From positions 558,001 to 622,000 of the forward strand of contig JAKZHN010000002.1 of assembly GCA_037179335.1 (NCBI GenBank): a stretch of 64,000 bases of DNA, in the 5' to 3' direction. The position numbers were made by a program, and so were the translations under genes. This DNA is from Cyclaneusma minus. Its lineage: Eukaryota > Ascomycota > Leotiomycetes > Marthamycetales > Marthamycetaceae. Of the stretch, positions 33,435 to 44,782 are shown in pieces. Each line of letters starts with the position of its first letter. The first letter of the stretch is position 1. Under the pieces are notes generated by a model, which ran no database searches, was not told the DNA's origin, and was given only the letters and a program-made list of their open reading frames with translations.

Positions 33435-35086
33435 TTAGTTGACAGAAAACAAGGCAAACAAACGTATCAAAAGTGGGTATTGTTGCAAATTGATAGAGTA
33501 TGTAATAAAGCACGAGAGATTATGTGGTGAGAGACCACATACGACAACGTTGAGCCGAGGGCAAGTCTAGGAGGATCTTGGCAACGACTTCACGATGTGA
33601 CAAATCACAAAAGGAGATCGCTTTGGAAGGGCTGCCAAGGCGCCTTTGGAAGCTGCTTTGCAGAATGGTGCAACATGGCCGGCCAGAGAGTCTGCGTCGC
33701 TCCAGTCGTCTCGTCCGACCGGCGGGTGTGTGAGACATTGATATACATAGGGCAAACAGACCCTCAGCAGTAGTACATATCATGATAATAGCTAGGTAGA
33801 TCACGGATAATGCTCAGACTTCTCAGCTCTCACCGTCGCGTGGCAATACTACTATCCCCGCAAACCAGGGAGCTGGGAGAGCTCCAGCAAGGAAAAGGAC
33901 CAATTTCGTGCGCGGTAAGGCTGGAGCACCAGATGTACATGTAGGTCGGAAAAGCGGCACGACATACACATAACGGAGCAGCCAAGTGCTTGGCCCTGCG
34001 GCGCGACCTCACTGCAGTGATGCACAAGTGGTGATTGATGCACGGGAAAGGGGGCACGCGCCGCTGGCGGCTGAACTGCGTGGCTGAGGCCGGAGATGAA
34101 AAGATGCGAAGATGACATTGAGGCCGTTGCCATGCTCTGGGAAAGCAATCTGGCGACGGCGACATCGATACATGTATGTACGAAACGACAAATCGCATTT
34201 TCCGCCCCCGGCATTGCGTGATGGTTGCGGACCCGCTTTTCAATTTCTCCTGGTATTGATGTCCAGGTTCAATGACGGCGCCTCTCCACGCTCCCACTTT
34301 TTCTCCAGTCCGAATGTGCAACATGAAGCGCCAGACCTCAATTGACGCATGTCTATGGCGCGTTCTGGCCCTGGACCATCGCCATCGAGTCGCGATGCAA
34401 AATGATATTAACAGCAGAGGTCGGTGCGCATTTGGTCAGACTGGATTGGGGATGATCGAGAAATGTGGGTGATGGCCGTGGGGGATCAATGAAACCCCGA
34501 TCTCGAAGTGGCCCGAACACACAAAGGCAAAATCGACAGCGCGCTGGCTTTGGGCGATGATGTCGCGCATCTGGACCGATCCGTTCGACTCGAGCTGGCC
34601 GGGCAAGAGCGCCGATAAACATTGACGAACTTTCATTGAATCCTCCCGCGCTTGCAGCAAATGACGGGGGATCCTTCGGGCCTTCCCTCAATGAATCTTT
34701 GACCGAATCCTTGACCGCAGAGACGGGAATAGCGGCGCGAACCTGTACATACCTATTGAGGTACATACATACAGTTCGCAGCGCCGCCCTGAGCCACGCT
34801 GTTTCCATCTCTGTACCTCCAGCCTTGGCATCCATCATCCTGCACTCCATCCTCCCTCTTGCTATGTAGTCAGCTGTAGTCAGCTATCTCACGACCAAGA
34901 CTATCCCGCCCAGCAACATCTGCACCGCAGTCTTATTTATTTGCTTGTAGGCCTGCCCGTTCAGCCGGCTCCCTCGATGCGAGCGACGTCCGCCCACCCT
35001 GAACTTGCTTGCCTGTTTTCCCTATCCCCTGCGCATTCGTCCTTCAGCCGCCCCCGTTCGTTGGCCTAGATCTCAGCTGCCTCAAG
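33435..35086. other. gene-free stretch with TACATGTA motifs
   Basis: There is no convincing gene here. Minus-strand frames at 33830-34324 and 34353-34850 overlap frames on the other strand and show no domain. TACATGTA occurs at 33936-33943 and 34169-34176. The last 200 bases are the pyrimidine-rich leader of the acyltransferase gene. Confidence 0.4.
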
Positions 35087-36600
35087 ATGCCTCCCTCGTC
35101 GCAGAGGGACGTCAAGTGGATAGACGTGAGCCTCTCTCTCTCTCCCGTCTGAAACAGTGCACGAGCTGCGCCCTGTACTCGATTCTTTGAGACACCGCCT
35201 CTCGTCCAAAGCCCATGGCTGATGAGAAAGCCATTGGACGCCCCTTCTTTGCTTTTGCTAACTGTCTGCCCAGGGCCTCCGCGGAATCGCATCGTTTATG
35301 GTCATCATCACACATCTTGCTCGAGCCTGGGACACTGATCTGTTCAAGCCCCGCGACAACGAGAATGCGGCGCCACGAATACTGCAGTACCCCATCTTGC
35401 GTATACCAGCACAAGGGCGCATTGGCGTCACAATCTTTGCCTTTCTCACGGGATACGTGTGCGCCCTCAAGCCCATTCGACAGATCCGAACTGGCAACCC
35501 TGTGGCTGCGCTGTCGACCGTCGCCAAGTCTGCTTTCCGTCGCGTGCCAAGGCTGATGCTGCCAACAATCATAGCAACTACCATCGCTTGGTTCTTGTGT
35601 CAGATGGGAGCATTCAATGTTGCGAGACGCTCGGATAGCTGGTGGATTGCCAATGCTAGTCCCGTTATATCTCCGACGTGGTCGGCTGCCTTCGACGCTT
35701 TAGTGGAAAACTTGGTTGATACGTGGGTTACGGGCCACTGTTCCTATGACGATCACCAGTGGACCCTGCTCCCCTTGCTCAAGGGGAGTATGCTCATCTA
35801 CATCGCTATCTTTGCCACTGCGTACATGCATGGACGATATAGAATGCTGGTGGCAGCTGCCCTGTATGGGTATGCTTATATTTGCAAGGATGGTATGTTT
35901 GCCTGTAAGATCCACTTTCAAGAGGAATGCTAATCTTTGCCTTTTAGCCACTTTTGCTACGCAGTTCTACTTTGGCATGTTCATGTGTGAACTCTCTCAG
36001 CAAGAACGCATTAATAAGTGGATGGAAGAGCACCCCTCCTTCGGCTACACCGTACCCCCACTGTTCATGGTATTTGGCGCGTACATTGCTTCCTATCCTG
36101 GAGGTGAGTTCGAATTGGCTTCATGGTCAAGAGACCTGGAACGGATTGGGCACGTGCTATTCCCGAAAGATGCCGATTTCCCACGTTTCTGGTCGGCACT
36201 TGGCTTGCAATTTTTCGCACTGGGTGTGCAGTACCACCAACCGACAAAGAACTTCCTTTCCAACAAGTACCTCCTTTTCCTCGGTAAAAACTCATTCGCC
36301 GTATATCTGCTCCACGGCACTCTCCTTCGAACTCTCCTCACCATGTTCCTCTATGGCTTCTTCCCCCCGCCATACGAGCCCGCCTACAACGAGCAAAACG
36401 AACTTATTCGACCTCCGGAGATGCACAAGATCCCTCGCTGGACACAGTTGTTCACTGTCCCTTGCTGGTTCGTGATAGTGTATGTGGTGGCACACTTCTG
36501 GACTGTATATGTCGACGCATGGTGCGGCAGGGTCACAAAAAAGCTGGAAGACTGGGCGTTCGCGGAGACGGAGAAGTCGGCGGCACCCTTACTGGGTTGA
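35087..36600 (+). CDS. membrane acyltransferase 3 family protein
   Basis: Exons 35087-35125, 35274-35892 and 35948-36600 encode 436 residues. The start MPPSSQRDVKWIDGLRGIASF is the typical beginning of acyltransferase 3 proteins: a short polar N-terminus, then D-G-x-R-G-x-A, with the conserved His in the first membrane helix (MVIITHLARAW). The GKNSFAVYLLH segment near the C-terminus is also family-typical. About ten hydrophobic helices are visible. These integral membrane enzymes move acyl groups onto sugars, lipids or small molecules at the outer or luminal face. The substrate is unknown. The 13-codon first exon is supported because it restores the family N-terminus across a 148-base intron. 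Confidence 0.88.
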
Positions 36601-37148
36601 TTTTTCCTCGAGACTAGCGTATGCATTACGACGGCGTTTTGTGTCCTGCATCGGCTTCTGGCGATTACCGCCGGAGCTCTGTTTTCATAGGAGCATGGCA
36701 TGGCAGTATCCGGGGTTCTGTTTTTGGGTGACTGCATGGCATGGCAGTTGAAGTTAGAAAAAGAGCATTGGCGAGGAGTTGGCATTGGCTACAGCTGCTG
36801 GAGGGCATTGGGTGACATAGAGCCTTGCATGGTGCCTACCGAAGCACATATTGCAAACTTTCAATTTGGTGTATCATATGACAAAGTAGGATTTTAGAAG
36901 CGAAAATAAGGTTCATAAATAATTATACACACCGGTAGCTAGCCACCGCTTAGCTATGTCGCTTGGCGTTGATTTATGCTTATCGGCAGAACCTCGCCTG
37001 ACACTGCCGAAGCGGAAGGCGACACATTCAAAACTTTTTGACTCACCCCGCAGAAGATCTCCAAAGTCGCAAAAAGTCACAAAAGTGTGACAGAGAGCGC
37101 ACACGATCCGATCAACACCCACCTGTCTCATTCACTGTCCTTCCAATC
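36601..37148. other. intergenic, promoter of lysyl-tRNA synthetase
   Basis: This is a 548-base spacer with several GGCATGGCA-type words near 36690-36745. No gene is seen. The leader of the synthetase gene lies at its right end. Confidence 0.4.
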
Positions 37149-39014
37149 ATGGCCGACGCAGCCGCAGCTCCCGCAGCTCCCGAGGAGCAGCTCGCCAACC
37201 TGCATCTCGACGAGGTCACCGGCGAGAAGGTCTCCAAGTCGGAGTTGAAGAAGCGCCAGAAGCAGCGCGAGAAGGAAAAAGCCAAGAAGGAGAAGGAAGC
37301 TGCTGCTCCTCCCAAGCCTGCCGCTACCAAGAAGTTCAGCGCTGAGGCCGACGAGAAGGAACTCAATCCCAACCAGTACTTCGAGATTCGCTCGCGCGCC
37401 ATCAACAAGCTCCGCCAGACCAAGCAGCCCAACCCCTACCCACACAAGTTCCATGTCAACACCGACCTGCGCGACTTCGTCAAGGACTACGCTTCCCTCA
37501 AGTCGGGCGAGCACCGCAAGGATGTCGAAATTCGTCTGGGAGGCAGGATCTACAACAAGCGCGCATCTGGCAGCAAGCTGATGTTCTACGACATCCGCAC
37601 TGAGGGCGTCAAAGTCCAGGTCATGTGCCAATTGCAAGAGTCGAGAGAGGGAGCTCCCCCGTTTGCCGACCAGCACGAACACCTGCGCCGAGGCGACATC
37701 ATCGGAATCGTGGGTTACCCCGGAAGGACTGCGCCAAAGACCAAGATCGAGAAGGGCGAGGAAGGAGAGCTGTCCATCTTCGCAACAGAAGTCATTCTCC
37801 TTACCCCTTGCTTGCACCAGCTGCCGGACGAGTACTATGGTTTCAAGAACCATGACGAGAGGCATCGCAAGCGCTACCTGGACTTGATCATGAACGACAG
37901 TGTTCGAAATGTCTTCCTCACTCGCTCCAAGATGGTCACCTACATTCGCAGATACTTGGATGACAAGGATTTCACCGAGGTCGAGACGCCTATGATGAAC
38001 CCAATTGCCGGTGGTGCAACAGCCAAGCCCTTCGTCACCCACCACAACGACTTGGATATGGACATGTTCATGAGAATTGCTCCAGAACTGTATCTCAAGA
38101 TGCTTGTCGTTGGAGGACTCAACCGTGTGTACGAGCTGGGCCGTCAATTCCGCAACGAAGGCATTGACCTCACCCACAACCCCGAATTTACCACTTGCGA
38201 GTTTTACATGGCGTACGCCGATGTCAACGATCTTATGGACATGACCGAGGAACTCGTATCTGGCCTCGTCAAGCATATCACCGGCGGATACGAGACCAAG
38301 TTTACCACGCAGCACGGCGAAGAGTACAGTGTCAACTGGAAGGCACCATGGCGACGGGTCGAGATGATGCCGGCCCTGGAAGAAGCCTGCGGCGAGGAGT
38401 TCCCACCAGGCGACCAACTCCACACCGCTGAGACCAACGAATTCCTCAAGCGCATGCTCAAGAAGATGAAGGTCGAATGCTCCCCTCCTCTCACCAACGC
38501 CCGCATGATCGACAAACTCGTCGGCGAGTTCATCGAAGAGACCTGCGTGAACCCCACCTTCATCACCGGCCACCCCCAGATGATGTCTCCTCTGGCCAAA
38601 TACCACCGCGAAATCCCAGGTCTCTGCGAGCGCTTCGAGGCTTTCGTCTGCAAGAAGGAAATCGCCAACGCATACACCGAGTTGAACGATCCATTTGACC
38701 AGCGCTTGCGCTTCGAGGAGCAAGCTAGGCAGAAGGATCAAGGTGACGACGAGGCGCAGATGGTCGACGAGAATTTCTGCCAGAGCTTGGAGTTCGGTCT
38801 GCCACCCACTGGTGGCTGGGGTATGGGAATTGATCGTCTGGTCATGTTTTTGACGAACAATTACTCGATTAAGGAGGTGCTTGCCTTCCCATTCATGAAG
38901 GCTGAGGGAAACAAGAAGACGGGTGAGAAGTTGGCTGCTGAAGAGGTGGGCATTGAGCCTATGGCCGAGGAGGGTATCCGTAAGTCGATGTCGACCTTCA
39001 CTGAAGTCTGGTAG
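37149..39014 (+). CDS. krs1: cytosolic lysyl-tRNA synthetase
   Basis: A single uninterrupted frame of 621 residues. A Lys/Glu-rich N-terminal helix (SKSELKKRQKQREKEKAKK) of the eukaryotic tRNA-binding type precedes an OB-fold anticodon domain (VEIRLGGRIYNKRASGSKLMF). The class II catalytic core follows: motif 1 around ETPMMNPIAGGATAKPFVT, motif 2 FRNEGIDLTHNPEFTTCEFY and motif 3 GWGMGIDRLVMFLTN. It charges tRNA-Lys in the cytosol. Lack of introns and strong codon bias fit a highly expressed gene; the bias also creates a 644-codon antisense frame. The start is the first ATG giving the usual MAD/E N-terminus. No mitochondrial presequence is visible. Confidence 0.97.
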   Translation: MADAAAAPAAPEEQLANLHLDEVTGEKVSKSELKKRQKQREKEKAKKEKEAAAPPKPAATKKFSAEADEKELNPNQYFEIRSRAINKLRQTKQPNPYPHKFHVNTDLRDFVKDYASLKSGEHRKDVEIRLGGRIYNKRASGSKLMFYDIRTEGVKVQVMCQLQESREGAPPFADQHEHLRRGDIIGIVGYPGRTAPKTKIEKGEEGELSIFATEVILLTPCLHQLPDEYYGFKNHDERHRKRYLDLIMNDSVRNVFLTRSKMVTYIRRYLDDKDFTEVETPMMNPIAGGATAKPFVTHHNDLDMDMFMRIAPELYLKMLVVGGLNRVYELGRQFRNEGIDLTHNPEFTTCEFYMAYADVNDLMDMTEELVSGLVKHITGGYETKFTTQHGEEYSVNWKAPWRRVEMMPALEEACGEEFPPGDQLHTAETNEFLKRMLKKMKVECSPPLTNARMIDKLVGEFIEETCVNPTFITGHPQMMSPLAKYHREIPGLCERFEAFVCKKEIANAYTELNDPFDQRLRFEEQARQKDQGDDEAQMVDENFCQSLEFGLPPTGGWGMGIDRLVMFLTNNYSIKEVLAFPFMKAEGNKKTGEKLAAEEVGIEPMAEEGIRKSMSTFTEVW

Positions 39015-39401
39015 ATCGAAAACTGACATTGACACAGCACACAAATGAATTGAGAGACACAACTGAGCTCAGTAGATGATACCAAGACTTGATCACAGCG
39101 CACAAGAAACTCGGCTGACGAGGCAATTGCGGGTATTCATGCATTTCAAGATCAAGCGCTAGTAAAAACAATGCAAGATAGAAAAAAGTTACATGATCAT
39201 GAATCGAAAGAGTCGAGAATTTCTCATCCTTTCCCAACGCCTGTCCGCCGTTCAAACGCCGTCTATGCTTCATGACAAATATCTACAGCGCGCTGAACGC
39301 ATATGACTTACAGTCCACACCGTGCTTTACTATGACACAGCCACTTTAACTTGAATCTGAAGCACGCTCCTTATTGCTTGCACTCAAGCCAACGGCCTCG
39401 A
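39015..39401. other. convergent spacer krs1 / cox15
   Basis: A 387-base tail-to-tail spacer with A-rich stretches. No gene is seen. Confidence 0.45.
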
Positions 39402-40971
39402 TCACTGCTCGCCCTTCTTCGCGGCCTTCTGTGTCGCCCTCTGCACAGGCATGTCCCCCATATGCTGAACCTTGTACGAGGCTTGCTGCTTCAAGCTGTT
39501 CAGCAGCTTCATGGTCCTCTTCGGCGGCATCCAAATCCTGCTTCCCAATACCGCCACACCCGTAAGCAGCGCCAAGCTCCCCGCCTGATGCGCTGCTGCC
39601 AAATGGGTCGGCACCAGGTAAATCAGCGTGCTAATGCCCAGCGCAACCTGCAGGGACACTAAATGTACAACTCCCAGCATGCCCTTGCGTGCGCTCTTTG
39701 TCAGCGTCTTCGCTACACGCGGCGAAAGGCGCGAGTAGGCAAATAATGCGATGATAGTGGTGAATGTCGTGCACGCCAGTATCCGGTGGTTTAGCTGCAC
39801 GGTCGAGGGGTTCTCAAGCATGTTGCGCCACCAGAGATCGCTTTGGTCTTCGCGGTGCGAGTAAAATTTGTCAAAGAGTTCGGATTTCGGCGGCGTAAGG
39901 CCGTTGCCCATGTAGGGGAATTCGTTGTAGATGAGGCCGGCATCCAGACCGGCTACGAGGCCGCCGGACATGGCTGTGACGAAAACGAGGACCAAGAGGC
40001 CGGCGATGGATTTGCGGAATACGGAGAGCTGGGGGGAGGCGAGTTGGGAGAGGACTGCGAGGCCTTTCCCCGGTTTCTGGACGAGTCGGTGCTCGCGCAA
40101 GATGGAGAGGCCGTTCCAGAGCATGGCGGTGTAGCAGATGAATGCTGTACCGAGGTGTGCTGTGAGGCGGTATTGGGAGACTCGCGGGTGTGCGCCGGGA
40201 GCGAACAAATCATCCTTCAGTCCGGACTTGACCATCCACCAGCCGATGAAGCCTTGGAAGCCGATCAGGGCGGATATTCCGAACAGACGGACGGCCATGG
40301 ACGCGGAGACTTTGCGGCGGGCGACGAAGTAGATGGAGGGGATGACAAACGACAGGCCGACGAAACGCCCCCATTGTCGGTGCGCCCATTCCATAAAATA
40401 GATTTTCTTGAACTCGTCGATGTTCATGTGCGAGTTGAGTTGTTTGAATTCAGGAGAGGCCCGGTAGCGGTCGAATTCAGCTTGCCAGGCCTCGGGGCTG
40501 GAGGGCCAGATGGAGCCGGTGACTGGCTTCCATTCTGTGATGCTTAGACTGTATATTGTTAGTTTCCACGGAGTCGCAGAAGTCATAAACTTCGAATACG
40601 CACCCAGACTCTGTTAGTCTCGTCAAACCTCCAAAAACCACCAATCCATATACACTGGCGGCGCTTGCTAGAAGCCAATAGGCTACACTTTTCGAAGAGA
40701 GCTTGGGTGCGAATCCTTCTTTTGGCGGAGCTTGAGCGTCTGCCAGGCGCAATGCGTGTTGGGCTTCTATGGACTGGCTTATAGAAGTGAGGGTTGGCGC
40801 GCCCGAAGTAGTGGTTGACGCTATTCTAGACGAGGTTGTGAATTTTGGGGAACCGTTTGGCCGGGTGGCTCGCGTGATGAGGTCGGGTCTTCGCATGCAC
40901 TGGTGACATATGAAGAAATGACGGGAGAGCCGGGGAGCAGCCCGCCGTAGGCCAGGGAGAATTGAAGCCAT
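39402..40971 (-). CDS. cox15: haem A synthase Cox15
   Basis: Exons 40971-40604 and 40548-39402 give 504 residues. Cox15 is the mitochondrial inner-membrane enzyme that oxidises haem O to haem A for cytochrome c oxidase. An Arg/Ser-rich presequence (about 1-50) precedes eight membrane helices. Conserved segments include GGLTRLTESGLSITEWKPVTG, EFKKIYFMEWAHRQWGRFVG, LIGFQGFIGWWMVKSGL, RVSQYRLTAHLG and VQLNHRILA. The His residues in EWAHRQWGR, YRLTAHLG, LNHRILA and HLAAAHQ are those expected to bind haem. The intron of 55 bases splits the Gly codon of TESG|LSITE. It is head to head with the transporter-like gene (214 bases between ATGs). Confidence 0.95.
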
Positions 40972-41185
40972 CGTGGGCGGGAGAGAGAATGCTTTGGAGA
41001 GTCGAAGTCAATAACTGGTGACGCGGAACAACTTAACTGCGAGCCGAACCAAATTCAAAATCCATAGAAAACCTCAGCCACACTGGTGCTTTGCGCAGAC
41101 CAGTTACCCCAATCGCTGCCGTCTGGCGATGGGTTGAACACAGACTCGCCCAATCCCTTTCGACCCGCCTTACAATATCTTCAAT

Positions 41186-42687
41186 ATGGCGTCCAGGACC
41201 GGGCGGAGCTCGAACTCGTCCTCATCTGAACTTCAGCCCAATTCGATACCTCTGATTACCTTTTCGCGCACACCTTCGCCATATCCACGAAAGAATTCCA
41301 ACCCAACCTCGTATGCCAGCTCAGAGGTAGAAGATGACTCATTTGACGATTCGTCGAGCCGACCGTTCCTATCTGAGGGCCATCAGCCAGTGGCGAAGGG
41401 CTGGAAGGGCTTGCTGTATGGCGGTGGCTTGGGTCATTGGCTTTTTGCGACAGCTGTCGGCTGGCAGTTCTACGTTGGATTCCTGCTTTTCTGGCTGGGT
41501 GGTTGTGCCATAGGCTTGATATTGATGAACCGAATTATCTTGCTGAGTACGTTTTTTAAATCAAGCTTGGCTCTTAGGCTTGCTGACGAAAGATAGCTGG
41601 TGTATATAAGTTCCCGTACCCCCTGACCACTACCCTATTCGAGCTTCTCATCACCCATTTCCTCCTGATCGTCCTCGCGAACCTCACGCGACTACTGGCT
41701 CCATGGCTTCGAAGCGCGGGGCTGTCTGCAGCGATTGCTCCTCCAGATCCGTGGCAGTCTCAAGGAAGCCCCAGAGTGCGAGGCAGATCCAATATTGTCA
41801 GCCGGCTCTTCAGAGCTATATTTGGTCGATTTGGCGGAATTGCCGGAGGCGGTGTCTTCGAATTCGAATGGAGCGTTGCGCGCCAAGCTATAGCGGCATC
41901 AGTCATCTTTGTTGGAAAAGTGGTGCTGAGCAATCTGTCGTTCGCGTATGCGCAATTCCCGATATACACTCAGGCACGGATTGGCATCGTACCACTGTCT
42001 CTCCTCTTGACTGCCACATTAGGACGTACACCCCATTCGGTAGGACTTATGTCGGCGGCCTTGACAGCGACCATGAACCTGTTGATTGCGACGTCGAGGT
42101 CCGATATTCGTGTGACTTGGGAAAGCATCGTTGCTGGCGTCTTCTCGTCGTTCTTCGTCGCCCTCTTCCCACTTCAGCTACAGCGAACCTACCGAGCTCT
42201 TGTCGCCGATCTGGTGCCTCAGGGTGACCTGCTTACCGGCTTCGCACCGTCATACTCGAATGTGCCGGTAGACGCATCAGGCTCCAAGGAGGAGTCTCGA
42301 GCCACATGGCGCCTCATGCATTACACGTCTTTGCTCTCAATCGCAATATTGACTCCGCTTGTGTTTCTATCTGGCGAAGTCGGTCTAATCAGCCGAAACT
42401 GCTATTTCCTCGATGTATTCTTCCACTGGCTGATGGTCACATGTGGCGGCATCGGGAGCTGGGCCACATTCCTTGGCACAGTGATGATGGTGAAGGCCAC
42501 AAGCCCCCTGACCACATCGTTCTTGTTCATCCCGAGAGCTGCTTTTCTGTTACCGGTGCTGAGCAAATTCAAGATGCCGGCTTATAGCTGGGTAGGAGTT
42601 GGGCTTTGTTGGGTCAGCTGCCTTTGGTTCCTAAGGGCACGCAGGCGGGAGAGCCGAATTTTGGAGAGGTTGCGGGCAGGGATGTAG
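41186..42687 (+). CDS. nucleotide-sugar-transporter-like membrane protein (DMT superfamily)
   Basis: Exons 41186-41546 and 41597-42687 (50-base intron) encode 483 residues. A Ser-rich cytosolic N-terminus of about 70 residues is followed by about ten hydrophobic helices with the arrangement of the drug/metabolite transporter superfamily (triose-phosphate/nucleotide-sugar type). Examples are YKFPYPLTTTLFELLITHF in the first half and GTVMMVKATSPLTTSFLFIPR near the end, the latter resembling the TSPLT segment of GDP-sugar and UDP-sugar carriers. It is probably a Golgi or ER protein. The substrate is not recognisable. A polar loop (about 165-185 and 345-360) interrupts the helices. Confidence 0.75.
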
Positions 42688-43613
42688 ATGGACCAAATAT
42701 ATGGTGAAACTGTTCCAACTGAACGAATGGCAACCATTTCGGGGAGGCAATCCGATCTAATCTTTATTTGTCCTGCTGTGTTCAATATATGTTGTTATAT
42801 ATCACATTCTACGACTGTCGTTATGTTGTTCGTGTACGTCGTGGTCTATGGGGCCTATGCGAAAACGAGCTGGGGTGGTGTTGGAAGAGATGGGGATTCA
42901 GGGGGAAACGAGCACATACATGTATTTGACGGCCATCGGAAGGCCGCGGATCCGCGAACAATTGGAGGCGGCCTGAGAAAAGTTCAATCAGCGAGAACTT
43001 GACAATGCTGGCTCTCGAAGGAAACCCAACAGAACCACAGACAGCGTCCGATCCGAGGGCCTCTTTTCGACAGAATGGCAGGATCCGACACAACTGGCGC
43101 AAACGACGAGCATGGCACTCTATCACAGTCATCAATTTGCACATCAGGCATCGAATTCCCTAGAGGAACCCCTGGGCAGATTCCTGCCCTCCTTCAGAGC
43201 CATGAAGAAGGTCCGAATACGGCCTGAGATCAGTGTGTGGTGGTATTCCCAATCATCCGGAATATTCACAATTCCTTGGAATAGTCCAAATCACTTGAGA
43301 TTCCCGAGATCACTTGGGATATCCCAAATCACCTGTAATATTCTTAGTTATTTGGAGTATTCCTGGTTATTTGGGATATTCACAATTATTCGGGGACTGT
43401 AAACCGGATTCAGACTTTTTTCGTCCCACTGTACTCTACCGCGAATAAGATCCCATCACTTACGAAGTGCACAGCAGTAACTGGATGGTGGATCAGATGA
43501 AATTGAATCGACAACGTCCAGAACTAAACATCAAACGCATACACGCCAAATCGTCTTTTGCATGATCTTGAGCCGCAATAAAGGGAACCCAAGTTCCGGC
43601 CAGTCCTTTGAAT
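42688..43613. other. convergent intergenic region with a 19-bp repeat array
   Basis: No gene is seen. It contains TACATGTA at 42917-42924 and array D at 43240-43400. Confidence 0.45.
43240..43400 (+). repeat. degenerate 19-bp tandem array, copy D
   Basis: This is the clearest of the four arrays, with about eight units with a period of 18-20 bases. Examples are attcccaatcatccgg, aatattcacaattccttgg, aatagtccaaatcacttgag, attcccgagatcacttggg, atatcccaaatcacctgt and atattcacaattattcgg. The consensus is close to AATATTCCCAATCACTTGG. Confidence 0.75.
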
Positions 43614-44666
43614 CTAAACCAGCCCGCCAGCAACCAAAGTAGCAACAGTCGACTCCAGACTCTGCACCGGGAGACCCAATTTCTCATTCGCCAAAGTTGC
43701 ATCCTTGGTGAAATCCGAGCCATACCCCTCGCCCAAGAAATTAGCCTTCAGCAGCAACAACAGACCCGAGAAATCGCCCTTGGCAAACAGCTCCTGTCCT
43801 TTCTTGGCGGCAGATTCGGTAGTCGAGTGAGAAACCTCCCACTTCTTGCCAGAAGCCTTTTCGAATGCGGCAAGGATCTCGTTCTGAGAGGCCGTGAAGG
43901 AATCGATGTAGATGAATTGGTTGGCGGTTTCTTCAAGCTTGGAGAGCACGGCTACTACGGCGTTGCCGACCTGGCTGAGGTTGGAGGCGGAAAAGCGACG
44001 AGAGCCGCCGTCGAAGATTAGGGCTTGGGAGGTGTTGACGTTGAATCCAACGAGACCCATTTGTGCACCCTGTAGAGTGTTAGTGCTTGTTCATCGAGAC
44101 TACCCGCGGTCGAGAGGCAAAGAGTATAAGTAATGTGGAGTACATACCCAGTCAAAAGCAGGACCTGCCTCAATGGCGGTCCACGTCAAGCCCTTGGATT
44201 CCTGCTTCTTCAAGTGCTCGATGATCTGAGTCTTGAGACCGAAAATGGGGATCAAAGCAGTAGCCTTGGCATTGAGAGTATTGCTGCCATACTCCGAAGG
44301 AAGGAAGCGCTTGACTCCAGCTTTCACAGCGGCATCGATAACCTTGGTTGTGTCTCCAAGGCCTCCAGCACCAAGAGCAGACACCACGGCATCCTGACCC
44401 TTGAAGGCTTCGACCAAGCTAGCTTCGCTGTAGTCAGACTTGAAAACCTTGACATTGGAGTCGTAGGTAGCAGTTGATTCCGGACGGCTGAGGACGGAGA
44501 CGTTGAATTTTCCGGAGCTAACCAAAGCCTTAAAAATAGCGCTACCGATGTTGCCGCTTGCCTGTGGGGAAAGTTAGGTCATAATCGACGGTAGGAACTC
44601 GGAGGTTCTCTAGGAAAAAGGAAAAAAGCATACCCCGATCATGATCACGTTCTTGATAGCCGACAT
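43614..44666 (-). CDS. NmrA-like / isoflavone-reductase-like NAD(P)H oxidoreductase
   Basis: Exons 44666-44634, 44561-44148 and 44069-43614 give 300 residues. The dinucleotide motif GASGNIG (11-17) lies across the first exon joint. SALGAGGLGDT, RFLPSEYGSN and GLTWTAIEAGPAFDW are the blocks of fungal isoflavone-reductase-like (PCBER/PLR) proteins in the atypical SDR NmrA family. The catalytic Lys of plant PCBERs falls in the region after the SEYG motif. Such proteins are either NADPH-dependent reductases of phenolic or polyketide compounds or redox sensors, and the sequence does not decide. It is the first of five neighbouring genes for aromatic-type redox chemistry and has a TATA-like element upstream. 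Confidence 0.88.
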
Positions 44667-44772
44667 CTTGCTGGTTGCTGTCGAAGATTGCTTGGTACTG
44701 GTATGTTGTTGCTTTGGAGGAAATGGAAATAGAGGACTCTTGTTTCAGTAAAATCACGGGGAGCCCCCTCTT

Positions 44773-44782
44773 CTATATATAA
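44773..44782 (-). promoter_or_regulatory. TATA box of the NmrA-like gene
   Basis: On the minus strand the sequence reads TTATATATAG about 107-116 bases before the ATG of the NmrA-like gene. Position and sequence fit a TATA element. Confidence 0.5.

Noticed and set aside
37128..39062. 644-codon open frame on the minus strand opposite lysyl-tRNA synthetase
   Set aside because: It mirrors the strong codon bias of krs1; its Leu/Val-rich translation has no domain, and the plus strand encodes a complete, conserved synthetase.
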